A stretch of DNA of 64,000 bases from Tropicibacter sp. R16_0 (lineage in GTDB: Bacteria > Pseudomonadota > Alphaproteobacteria > Rhodobacterales > Rhodobacteraceae): contig NZ_JAGHRE010000001.1 of assembly GCF_017743935.1 (NCBI RefSeq), positions 62,001 through 126,000 of the forward strand, given 5' to 3'. Each line of letters begins with the position of its first letter. Within the stretch, counting starts at the first letter, position 1. The notes under the pieces are model-generated. The model was not told where the DNA came from. It saw nothing but the letters and a program-made list of their open reading frames with translations, and ran no database searches. Below, piece after piece: positions 54,092-62,352 of this stretch. A program made the translations under genes and the position numbers.

Positions 54092-54565
54092 ATGAACCAG
54101 AGTCTTCAATTCGATGACCGCGACCGAAAAATCCTGCGCTTGTTGGAAAAGGACAGCCGGATTTCCAACGCTGATCTGGCCGATGCGGTCGGGATGTCGA
54201 CCTCGGCCCTTTGGCGGCGGGTGCGCGCGCTGGAAGAGGCGGGCGTGATCGAGCGGTATGGGATCGTGGTGAACCCCAAAGCGATGGGGTTCGGGTTTCA
54301 GGCCATCGTCCACGTACAGTTGACGCGACATGACCCTGAAAAAATCGTGGATTTCATCCGTGCTGTTGAGAACGCGTCAGAGGTGCAGGAGTGTTTTGCC
54401 ACGACCGGTCAATCCGACTATCACCTGCGGGTGATCTGTGCGGACCTGGATCACTACAACCGCTTCCTCGAGGATTTTCTGTTTCGATTGCCGGCCGTGG
54501 CCAGTGCGCAAACCAATGTGGTGTTGCGCACGATCAAGGACCACGGTCCGGTTGCCCCTGCCTGA
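54092..54565 (+). CDS. Lrp/AsnC family transcriptional regulator
   Basis: A 157-residue regulator. The N-terminal helix-turn-helix is LLEKDSRISNADLADAVGMSTSALWRRVRALEEAGVI, followed by the ligand-binding RAM domain (for example AVENASEVQECFATTGQSDYHLRVI). It is divergent from the indolepyruvate oxidoreductase gene (132-bp gap) and is probably its amino-acid-responsive regulator and autoregulated. Confidence 0.9.
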   Translation: MNQSLQFDDRDRKILRLLEKDSRISNADLADAVGMSTSALWRRVRALEEAGVIERYGIVVNPKAMGFGFQAIVHVQLTRHDPEKIVDFIRAVENASEVQECFATTGQSDYHLRVICADLDHYNRFLEDFLFRLPAVASAQTNVVLRTIKDHGPVAPA

Positions 54566-54566
54566 G

Positions 54567-54586
54567 GGCGTGATGCGGGTCACGCC
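54567..54586. terminator. Hairpin between AsnC-type gene and lipoprotein gene
   Basis: GGCGTGA (54567-54573) pairs with TCACGCC (54580-54586) across six bases. It starts one base after the regulator stop and lies in the 31-bp convergent gap. Confidence 0.45.
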
Positions 54587-54596
54587 ATCCGATTGA

Positions 54597-54791
54597 TCAG
54601 CATTCGAACCATACTTTGGACGGTTCGTTCGGAACCTCGGTCAGGAATGTTGCACCGGAACAGGTGCTCTGTGCGGCTTGTGTGGCGGACGCATTGACGG
54701 TGCCGGATTGAACCCTGGGCAACGCACTGGTTTGATATGAACAGGCGGAAACGGCAAAAACCGCGACGATAGCTGAAATTCGAATGAGCAA
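54597..54791 (-). CDS. Small putative lipoprotein
   Basis: A 64-residue protein with a lipoprotein signal peptide: MLIRISAIVAVFAVSAC, with the lipobox VSAC placing the lipidated cysteine at residue 17. The mature part, about 48 residues, has two further cysteines (STCSGATF and the C-terminal WFEC), which could form a disulfide. It resembles other very short roseobacter lipoproteins, but I recognise no family. An out-of-frame longer reading frame overlaps it and is not supported. Confidence 0.6.
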   Translation of the reverse strand: MLIRISAIVAVFAVSACSYQTSALPRVQSGTVNASATQAAQSTCSGATFLTEVPNEPSKVWFEC

Positions 54792-54892
54792 AGCAACCCC
54801 CTCTTGGAAACTAGACCTGGAGAAAGGCTAGCCATCTGCCCGACGCCTGGCAATGTTCAGCGTTGATCAGGGATCACGATTGCACGCAAAGA

Positions 54893-54942
54893 CGGCGACA
54901 ATTTCAACATCCTTGACGTATTGCCATCAAAGCGGCGACAAT
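54893..54942. promoter_or_regulatory. Direct repeats spaced 40 bp upstream of the LysM-FecR gene
   Basis: CGGCGACAAT occurs at 54893-54902 and again at 54933-54942, exactly 40 bases apart, nearly four helical turns. A downstream AT-rich stretch contains a 7-bp inverted repeat of AAAAAAT and ATTTTTT (about 55003-55023). The gap 54792-55060 holds no supportable gene. Confidence 0.4.
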
Positions 54943-55060
54943 CAGAGCGTGGTTAACGCCTGGGACCCTCTATTTCTTGTCTTGGGCACGCGTCTTGTAA
55001 AAAATATTGTAGATTTTTTATTCAAAGACTTCGGTTTGGCTGGCTGTGGGAGCAAGCACG

Positions 55061-57382
55061 ATGAAGTTCCGATTGATAAAAGCTTTGACGATGTGTGTTG
55101 GTGCTAGCCTAGGGACGGGCGCGGCACTGGCGGACTCCGATCCATTGGATGCACCGTTACAGATCGTGGAGTTCAAGCAAGGTGATACCCTGCGCGGAGT
55201 TGTCGGAGAACACCTCCGCGATCCTGACCTTTGGCCTGCGGTTCTGAAACTCAACAACATTGGGTCTTCTGCTGAACTGGTACCTGGCACCCAATTGCGC
55301 CTGCCCGTGCGCCAAGTGGCGACAGCGGATGCTGCGCTGTTGTCTTCGTTGCAGGCGATCCAGAAGGCTAATGCAGAAGGCGCGCGGATTTTTGCACCGG
55401 ACGAAATTGGTCAGGCGATCCAAAGCCGGGACGAGGCCGTCACCTCTCGCGAGATCGGCGAATGGCGCGAAGTGGTGAATTATGCGGGGGTGGCCCGCGA
55501 CTTTGCCCGCGAAGCGCTGGATATCTCGATTGCTCAGCGAGATCGGTCCGCCGAGGCTGTTGTGTCTGATGTGCAAGGCAACGTTGAAGGGCGCGCGCCG
55601 GTCGAACCCAGCTGGTCGGACCGCAATCGCAATGACATCCTTGTTGAATTCGAACGCATTCGGACCCTGTCCGCCAGCACGACGCAGGTCACCTTCCGCG
55701 ACCTCAGCCGATTGCGGTTGAACCCGAATTCCAACGCCACCATCCAACGGATGCGCTCGGACCCGTTGACTGGCGGTGAGGTGACCAAAGTGTCATTGGC
55801 CGAAGGGGACTTCTATGCGCTGCTGAACCAGCTGTCCGACAAGACCACGTTCGAGATCGATGTGCCGGGGATCGAAACCACGACCAACTCGGCCGATTTC
55901 TGGATCAAGAACGATCAAAGCGGCGCGCGCTTTGTCAATTATGACTCGCCCGGCCTTGAGATCGAGCGCGAAGGCCAGACGTTTGAGTTGGGCGAGAACG
56001 AGGGCGTGGTGATCGCGGGAACCGGTGCCCAACGGGCCGAAGTGCTGACCAGCCCGCTGTTGAACCTGCCGAGTGTGGGGGAGATCCTGTATTCCGAGAC
56101 GGCGAGCCTGAGTTGGGAAGTATTTTCGGGGGCCGAAGCCTATTGGCTTGAGGTCGCCAGCGATCCCGGGTTCAACCAGATGCAGATCTCGGAATGGGGT
56201 ATTCGTGATACGGCTTTTGCCGCCACGGGGTTGAAACCGGCGCGGTATCACTGGCGGGTCGCGGCGCTCGACAAGCTGGGCCTGCCAGGTGAGTGGAGCA
56301 CACCGCGTGATTTTACCTTGCGGGTCGACAACACGCCGCCCTTCCTGACGCTGATGTCCCCTGCTGCCGGCACCATCGCAACCAAGCCGCAGATCGAAGT
56401 TCTGGGCGCGACCGAGCTTGAGGCGACGCTGACGCTGGATGGCAAACCGCTCAAAGTCGATGGAGACGGCAGTTTTGTGGCTAACGTGGATCTGGCACCT
56501 GGCGAGAACGTCATCGAAGTTGTTGCAATTGATCTGGCGGGCAACACCAGCCGCCGCAGCCAGTCGGTGATCTATCGTCCCTCGGCCGAGGTCGAGATTG
56601 CGCTGTCGGATCAGATCGCCCGCGTGGATCAGGCGCTGGCCTCGCGTACGGATCAGCTTTCTGTATCAGCCAGCACAACAGCTGAACCCGGGGCCGCTGT
56701 GTTGGTGCGCGATGCATCGGATGCCGTGGTGGTCAAAACCCAAGTAGGAGCGGCCGGTTCCATCGGGTTCACCGTCCCGGTTGAGGACGCCGCGCGCGAG
56801 TTCACCATCCAGATCCTCGCGCCAGGTGGCGCGGTTGAAGGGGCACTGCGGTTTGCTGCGCTTCGCGATCAGATCGCGCCCGAGATCACGTTGGACCTGC
56901 CGCCGCCGCGCGCAACCTCGGACGAGGTGTTGTCTGTGACCGGCGCAACAGGGGACGCGGTGCGGTTGACACTCAATGGAACAGATTTGCCTGTCCAGGA
57001 CGGGCGCTTTGACCTGACCGTGACGCTTGCGCCGGGGCCAAACGCCTTTGAACTGGTGGCCGTGGATGCCGTGGGCAATGTCAGCGTTACGCGGCTGAAC
57101 ACGCTGCTGGATGTGGACCCGCCCGAGGTTCTGAGCGTCGAGCTGGGACGTCCACAAGGCGATACCGGCCCGATCGAGATCGATGTTCAGGCGCGCGATG
57201 CATCGGGGCTGCGACAGGCGGCACCATTTGTCATCAGCGTCGACGGGGCCGAAATTGAAGGGTTTTTGCGCTGCGACAGCGTCAGCGGATTGTGCCGGGC
57301 GGTTTTGCCGCCCGAGACCGGCGAACTGGAGCTGGTTGAACTGATCATCGAAGATTACGCGGGGAACACCGCCTTCGAATAA
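55061..57382 (+). CDS. Secreted LysM and FecR domain protein with Ig-like repeats
   Basis: A 773-residue envelope protein. A signal peptide (about 1-24, ending ALA) is followed by a LysM domain (VEFKQGDTLRGVV to LVPGTQLRLPV) that could bind peptidoglycan. A FecR domain lies at about 200-330 (e.g. VTKVSLAEGDFYALL, NSADFWIKNDQSGARF), then fibronectin- or Ig-like beta domains, with repeated TLDGKPL- and TLNGTDLPVQDGRFDLTVTLAPGPN-type segments, to the end. ATG at 55061 follows GGGAGC and is preferred over an ATG five codons earlier. FecR normally senses siderophore signals but occurs here in a scaffold without an associated sigma factor. Confidence 0.83.
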   Translation: MKFRLIKALTMCVGASLGTGAALADSDPLDAPLQIVEFKQGDTLRGVVGEHLRDPDLWPAVLKLNNIGSSAELVPGTQLRLPVRQVATADAALLSSLQAIQKANAEGARIFAPDEIGQAIQSRDEAVTSREIGEWREVVNYAGVARDFAREALDISIAQRDRSAEAVVSDVQGNVEGRAPVEPSWSDRNRNDILVEFERIRTLSASTTQVTFRDLSRLRLNPNSNATIQRMRSDPLTGGEVTKVSLAEGDFYALLNQLSDKTTFEIDVPGIETTTNSADFWIKNDQSGARFVNYDSPGLEIEREGQTFELGENEGVVIAGTGAQRAEVLTSPLLNLPSVGEILYSETASLSWEVFSGAEAYWLEVASDPGFNQMQISEWGIRDTAFAATGLKPARYHWRVAALDKLGLPGEWSTPRDFTLRVDNTPPFLTLMSPAAGTIATKPQIEVLGATELEATLTLDGKPLKVDGDGSFVANVDLAPGENVIEVVAIDLAGNTSRRSQSVIYRPSAEVEIALSDQIARVDQALASRTDQLSVSASTTAEPGAAVLVRDASDAVVVKTQVGAAGSIGFTVPVEDAAREFTIQILAPGGAVEGALRFAALRDQIAPEITLDLPPPRATSDEVLSVTGATGDAVRLTLNGTDLPVQDGRFDLTVTLAPGPNAFELVAVDAVGNVSVTRLNTLLDVDPPEVLSVELGRPQGDTGPIEIDVQARDASGLRQAAPFVISVDGAEIEGFLRCDSVSGLCRAVLPPETGELELVELIIEDYAGNTAFE

Positions 57383-57447
57383 CCAATGACCTGACCGGTG
57401 TGGGGGCATCGATTGGGTTCAGAAGGAACGGCAGAGGGGAACGGAAC

Positions 57448-60400
57448 ATGTGGTGGAAGAAAGGCTGCGCAGCTGCCGCGCTGGCTATGATTTTGTCGCC
57501 CATTCCACTTGTGGCGCAAGTTGCGACGGTATCGGATGGTCTGCTTGTGGTCTATGGCCCACAGGCCCCCGCCCGCGAAGGGGATGTCGACCGACGCGAG
57601 CAGGTTTTCTTCAGCATTCCGGCCGATCTGAAAGACCGTGTTTACGTGCGGATTTTCGATCCCGAAGTTGGCGGTGACAATGATTTCACCTATGGCGGAC
57701 CGGGCGACTCTGAAACCACGTTTCGGGTGTTTGGCGGGGCCGGGGCCTATACCGATGCCGACCGGCCCGAACCCGTCGCAGACGGTGCACGCGAGCCGCG
57801 TCTGATCCCTTATGATCCGGTCACACAGCCAGGCAAGCTGATCCGGGAAAAGGCCTGGGGCGCCGATCGCGCCACCGATGGGCGTTGGGTCAGCCTGGGC
57901 GCACTGCGCGCGCGTCAGGGCGAGATTGTGGAGGGCCGCGCCTATTTCCGCATCGACGTGCAGGGCAGCAAGGGCAACGACGGCAACGGCTATACCCTGG
58001 GTGTCAGCCTGTCCCGCGACCGGGCCCGCGCGCCTCAAGGGCTCGAGATGTTTTCCTATCGTCCAACCGTGCGCTGGTCTGCGGGCGCGACCGCAACGCA
58101 GGTGTGGTTCACACGCAAAACGGACGGACCGTTTCAAGTCCAGAGCTTTGATGGTGCAAATGGTGAATTGGCGCTTGTGACTGACTATGGCGATCTGGGT
58201 TTGCGTATCTCGGGTCAGAATTTCTGGACCTCGGACACCGTCGACACGGATGAGACCAATCTGGCGATCAGCCTGCTGGGCGGGTTCGAGACACCCAATG
58301 ATGTCACTTTGGCTGTTTTTGACGCGGCTGGCGATCCGGTGCCGCTGGACATGCCGCCAAAACTGGCGCCTGAACCATCGCGCCCCACGGCAGTGGGAAC
58401 TGGCCAACCCTTGGCCGATTGCCGCTCGGTTGCGTTTGATGGCAGCCAATCCATCGGTTTGACGCCCTTGGGGTACGACTGGGATTTCGGCGACGGCAAC
58501 ACGTCGACCGAACCCGTAGTGGCGCATCGCTATGCCGATCCGGGCCGCTACACTGCACGCCTGCGCGTCCTCGATCCCGGCACCCGCCCCGGTCGCGGGG
58601 ATGAAGTCACGGTGCCGGTTCACGTCCGCAATGCACCTGTCGCGGTGCCTGGAACGGATATCGTCGTTGCCCCTGGCCAGACGGTAGAGTTTGACGGATC
58701 AAATTCGCAACCATCGGACAGTCCGATCACCGGCTACGGCTGGACCTTTGGCGATGGGGGCAAGGCCGAAGGGGCCAGAACCGCCTATGTCTATAAAACC
58801 CCCGGTCAATACCGCGCTGTGCTGCGCGTCAGGGACGACAGCACCCATCCCTGTAACGTGGGTCTTGCGACCCGCCGGGTGGTTGTGAACTTTGCCCCGG
58901 TGGCCGAGGCCGGAACGGATCAGAGCGCCATCGTCGGCCAGACAGTGATCGTCTCGGGTGGGGCCAGCTATGATGTGGACGGGCTGATCAATACCTACCG
59001 TTGGTCCATGGGCGACGGCACAGTTCTGGAGGGCGAAACCGTCACCCATCAGTACGCGGAAAGCGGATCCTATCAGGTGCTGCTCACCGTCATCGACGAC
59101 AGCGGTGTTGCCAACAACCTGGCCACCGACGGCATGCGGATCGAGGTCAACGCGCCACCCGAACCCACCTTCACCATTCCCGACCGTCCCGTGTCCGTCT
59201 CGGAATTGGCGATGCTGGATGGGTCTGCCTCTTCGGATGCAGACGGGCAAATCCTGTCCTACATCTGGGACTTTGGCGATGGCGCCATGGGCGAGGGGCC
59301 AAAGGTCGACTATGCTTGGACCCGCGCGGGCGAATACACCGTCACGCTGACGGTCGAGGATGACAGTGGCACCGCATCCGCGCTTCAGTCCTTTTCCCGT
59401 ATCATCCGTGTCGATGCGGCGCCGGTGGCGGATGCGGGCCCCGATCAGTTCGTGACCGCCAGCGAAGTTTCTTTCTCGGGCGGCGGTTCGATCGACCCGG
59501 ACGGCACGGTGACGGAATGGCTTTGGGACTTTGGCGATGGTGGCACAGCGTCCGGCCAGAACGTCAAACACGCCTATCTGCGACCCGGCACGTATGAGGT
59601 CGCCCTGACGGTGCGTGATGACAGCGGCGCGCCGCTCAACACCGACCGGGCCACGATGCAGGTCACCGTCAATGCCACACCGATTGCGGACGCCGGCCCA
59701 CCACAAGTGGTGGCCCCGGGTGAAGAGTTTGTGGTCTCGGGTCGTGCGTCGGTCGACCCGGATGGCGAGGTGGCAGACTACATCTGGACCTTCCCGGATG
59801 GGCAAACCGTCCGCGGATTGCGCGCGGCACACACGATCAACGAACCGGGCCTGTACCGGATTGGCTTGGTGGTGCGCGACAATTTCCAGGGCGGCGCGGC
59901 CGAGGATGAGTCCGAGGTTTTCATCACCGTCAACGCCCCACCCGTGGCCGTTGCAGGTGCCGATCGCCTGATCGCACCGGGGGATACGCTGCAATTCGAT
60001 GCGGGCCAAAGTTTTGACAGCGATGGTCAAGTGACCAACTTCCGGTGGGAGTTCGACGATCTGGGTGACCCGCTTGAGGCGCGCACCGTTGAGCGCCATT
60101 ATCCCACGCCCGGTGTCTGGTCGGCGCAGTTGGTCGTCACCGACAACAGCGGCGTTCTGAACAGCACCGCAACCGACGACATGACGATCCGCGTGAATCA
60201 CCCGCCCGTGGCCGAGGCGGGGCCGGATATCGACACCGACAAGCTGTATGTCGCCTTTGATGCCTCGCAATCCAAGGACGCTGACGGCGATGCGCTGATG
60301 TATGAATGGGACTTTGGCGATGGATCTCCGGCCGCTTATGGCACACAGGTGACCCACGTCTATCCGCGTTCGGGCGTGTTCCCGGTGACGTTGCGGGTGG

Positions 60401-62301
60401 ACGATGGCACTGGGCTGTCGAACGCGCGGGCCATCGACGCCACCCGCGTCACCATTCGCGCGCGTCCCTTGGCGGATGCGGGCGGCAACCGTGATGTATG
60501 CTCGGGCGAGCCGATCCTGTTCGACGCTTCGGACAGCGCCGATCCGGATGGCGGCTTGCTGCTTTATGAGTGGGACTTTGGCGATGGCAGCAACTCGGAT
60601 CTGATCAACCCGACAAAGACCTATGAGCTGCCCGGGGTTTATCCCGTAACCCTGACCGTGCGAAACGAGACAGGGACACAATACGGAACCGACATAGACC
60701 GGATCGCGGCCCTGGTGCGCGAGGGGCCGATTGCCGATGCAGGGGGCGACCGGACCGTCTGTTCAAACCAGCGGGTGCGGTTTGACGGCTCGGGCTCGAC
60801 CGATGCAGATGGAGCAGTCAACGCGTTCTCGTGGACCTATGGCGATGGCAACACCGGCAGTGGTGAAAGCCCGGTCCATATCTTCAAGCGTCCTGGCACC
60901 TATGCGGTGACCCTGACGATCACCGGCGAGGCGCGTGGCGCCTGCAGCCCGCTCGACAGTGACGTGGCCAATATCACCGTGATTGCAGCCCCAACGCTTG
61001 AGATCTCGGGATCGGACCGCGCGGCGGCTGGAATGCCTGCAAGTTTTGCTGCGGAATTGGGTCAACTGGGTGGCGCGCAGGCGCAGGGGTTCACTTGGGA
61101 GGTCTCGGATGGCACCACGATGGAAGGCCCGGAGTTGGTCCATACCTTTGCTGAGCCGGGCGAGTATTTCGTCACCCTGCGCACCAATTTGACCGGCGGC
61201 ACCGAAGGCTGCACCGATCTGGCGGTGGTGCGCAAGGTGGTCGTCAACGCCGCCCCCGTCCCTGCCATCGATGTGGTGGCCGAGGTTGCCGTGGGCGAAG
61301 AGGTGCGCTTTGACGGCGGCGGCTCGACCGATGCGGATGGGGCAATCACCCGCTTCCGCTGGGACTTTGGCGACGGTGGCGCGGCGGATACCGTACTGGC
61401 CTCGCACCGGTTCACCGAGCCGGGCGACAAGACCGTGGTCCTGACCGTTTGGGATGACGCGGGCGTCGGCAACTCTGAGCAGAAGCTTGAAAAGGTTATC
61501 CGGGTGACACCTGCCCCTGTGGCCGGATTGGTGGCCGACGGCGCCGTCTGTCCGGGCGTAGACACGCCATGGAGCGTGAATGTGGCCGACGGCACGCAAG
61601 TGATCTGGACCTTCGGTGACGGTACCCAGGCCCAAGGGGCCACGGTCGATCACGTCTTTGCCGCCCCGGGCCAATACCCTGTTCGGGTCAGCATGGATGA
61701 CGGGCGCGGGTTACTCAGCAGTCAGCGCAACGAAGAGACCTATGTGCGGGTCAATTCCGAACCCACGGCCCTGGCCGGCCCTGACCGGATCGTATGTCCC
61801 GGTGACACGGTGACGTTTGATGCAGGTGCCTCGGGTGACCTGGACGGAAAGATCACCGATTGGAGCTGGGAGTTCAGCGATGGCGTGATCCTCGAAGGAG
61901 AGCGGGTCGAGCGTGTCTTTGACAGCCCGGCGGATCTGATGGTGCGCCTGCGGGTGCGCGATGACAGCGGCGCGTTTGGCTGTGACGTCGGCACTGATGC
62001 CGCGCGGGTTCTGATCAACTCGGCCCCGGTGGTGGATGCCGGTCCCGACCGCACGGTGCCGGTGGGGGCCGCGCATGACGTGGTGCGCTTTGCCGAAGAA
62101 AACGCAAGCGACCCGGACGGGCAGGGCACGCAGGTGACCTGGGCCTTTGGCGACGGGACCGAGGCCAGCGGCGCCGTGGTCCGGCACCGATATACGACGC
62201 CAGGCAGCTACACCGTGACGGTGCGCGCGCAGGACAGCACCGGTCTGGTCTGTGGGATTGGTCGTGACACTACGACGATCACCGCTGTGGCACGAGAGTG
62301 A
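57448..62301 (+). CDS. Giant secreted protein with fifteen PKD repeats
   Basis: A 1617-residue protein. Signal peptide about 1-24 (MWWKKGCAAAALAMIL to LVAQ), then an N-terminal beta-rich domain of about 290 residues of unknown type (GGDNDFTYGGPGDSETTFRV). From about residue 315 to the end I count 15 PKD repeats, most with WDFGDG or a variant and YxxPGxYxVxL, of about 86 residues each; several are degenerate (FPDG, FDDLG, VSDG). No sorting signal, membrane anchor or enzyme domain is seen. PKD repeats mediate protein or polysaccharide contact outside the cell. ATG at 57448 has a GAGGGGA site. It sits 65 bases after the LysM-FecR gene. Confidence 0.85.
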   Translation: MWWKKGCAAAALAMILSPIPLVAQVATVSDGLLVVYGPQAPAREGDVDRREQVFFSIPADLKDRVYVRIFDPEVGGDNDFTYGGPGDSETTFRVFGGAGAYTDADRPEPVADGAREPRLIPYDPVTQPGKLIREKAWGADRATDGRWVSLGALRARQGEIVEGRAYFRIDVQGSKGNDGNGYTLGVSLSRDRARAPQGLEMFSYRPTVRWSAGATATQVWFTRKTDGPFQVQSFDGANGELALVTDYGDLGLRISGQNFWTSDTVDTDETNLAISLLGGFETPNDVTLAVFDAAGDPVPLDMPPKLAPEPSRPTAVGTGQPLADCRSVAFDGSQSIGLTPLGYDWDFGDGNTSTEPVVAHRYADPGRYTARLRVLDPGTRPGRGDEVTVPVHVRNAPVAVPGTDIVVAPGQTVEFDGSNSQPSDSPITGYGWTFGDGGKAEGARTAYVYKTPGQYRAVLRVRDDSTHPCNVGLATRRVVVNFAPVAEAGTDQSAIVGQTVIVSGGASYDVDGLINTYRWSMGDGTVLEGETVTHQYAESGSYQVLLTVIDDSGVANNLATDGMRIEVNAPPEPTFTIPDRPVSVSELAMLDGSASSDADGQILSYIWDFGDGAMGEGPKVDYAWTRAGEYTVTLTVEDDSGTASALQSFSRIIRVDAAPVADAGPDQFVTASEVSFSGGGSIDPDGTVTEWLWDFGDGGTASGQNVKHAYLRPGTYEVALTVRDDSGAPLNTDRATMQVTVNATPIADAGPPQVVAPGEEFVVSGRASVDPDGEVADYIWTFPDGQTVRGLRAAHTINEPGLYRIGLVVRDNFQGGAAEDESEVFITVNAPPVAVAGADRLIAPGDTLQFDAGQSFDSDGQVTNFRWEFDDLGDPLEARTVERHYPTPGVWSAQLVVTDNSGVLNSTATDDMTIRVNHPPVAEAGPDIDTDKLYVAFDASQSKDADGDALMYEWDFGDGSPAAYGTQVTHVYPRSGVFPVTLRVDDGTGLSNARAIDATRVTIRARPLADAGGNRDVCSGEPILFDASDSADPDGGLLLYEWDFGDGSNSDLINPTKTYELPGVYPVTLTVRNETGTQYGTDIDRIAALVREGPIADAGGDRTVCSNQRVRFDGSGSTDADGAVNAFSWTYGDGNTGSGESPVHIFKRPGTYAVTLTITGEARGACSPLDSDVANITVIAAPTLEISGSDRAAAGMPASFAAELGQLGGAQAQGFTWEVSDGTTMEGPELVHTFAEPGEYFVTLRTNLTGGTEGCTDLAVVRKVVVNAAPVPAIDVVAEVAVGEEVRFDGGGSTDADGAITRFRWDFGDGGAADTVLASHRFTEPGDKTVVLTVWDDAGVGNSEQKLEKVIRVTPAPVAGLVADGAVCPGVDTPWSVNVADGTQVIWTFGDGTQAQGATVDHVFAAPGQYPVRVSMDDGRGLLSSQRNEETYVRVNSEPTALAGPDRIVCPGDTVTFDAGASGDLDGKITDWSWEFSDGVILEGERVERVFDSPADLMVRLRVRDDSGAFGCDVGTDAARVLINSAPVVDAGPDRTVPVGAAHDVVRFAEENASDPDGQGTQVTWAFGDGTEASGAVVRHRYTTPGSYTVTVRAQDSTGLVCGIGRDTTTITAVARE

Positions 62302-62352
62302 GAGGTGGAATTATGAAGACGTGGTTGGGGATGTGAACTAGGATCGGCGCCA

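Noticed and set aside
54853-55107. 84-codon frame before and into the LysM-FecR gene
   Set aside because: It overlaps the signal peptide of a well-supported gene in another frame and has no family features.
58400-62290. Repeat array resembling CRISPR or recent tandem duplication
   Set aside because: The periodicity of about 260 bases is within one open frame and comes from diverged PKD domains.
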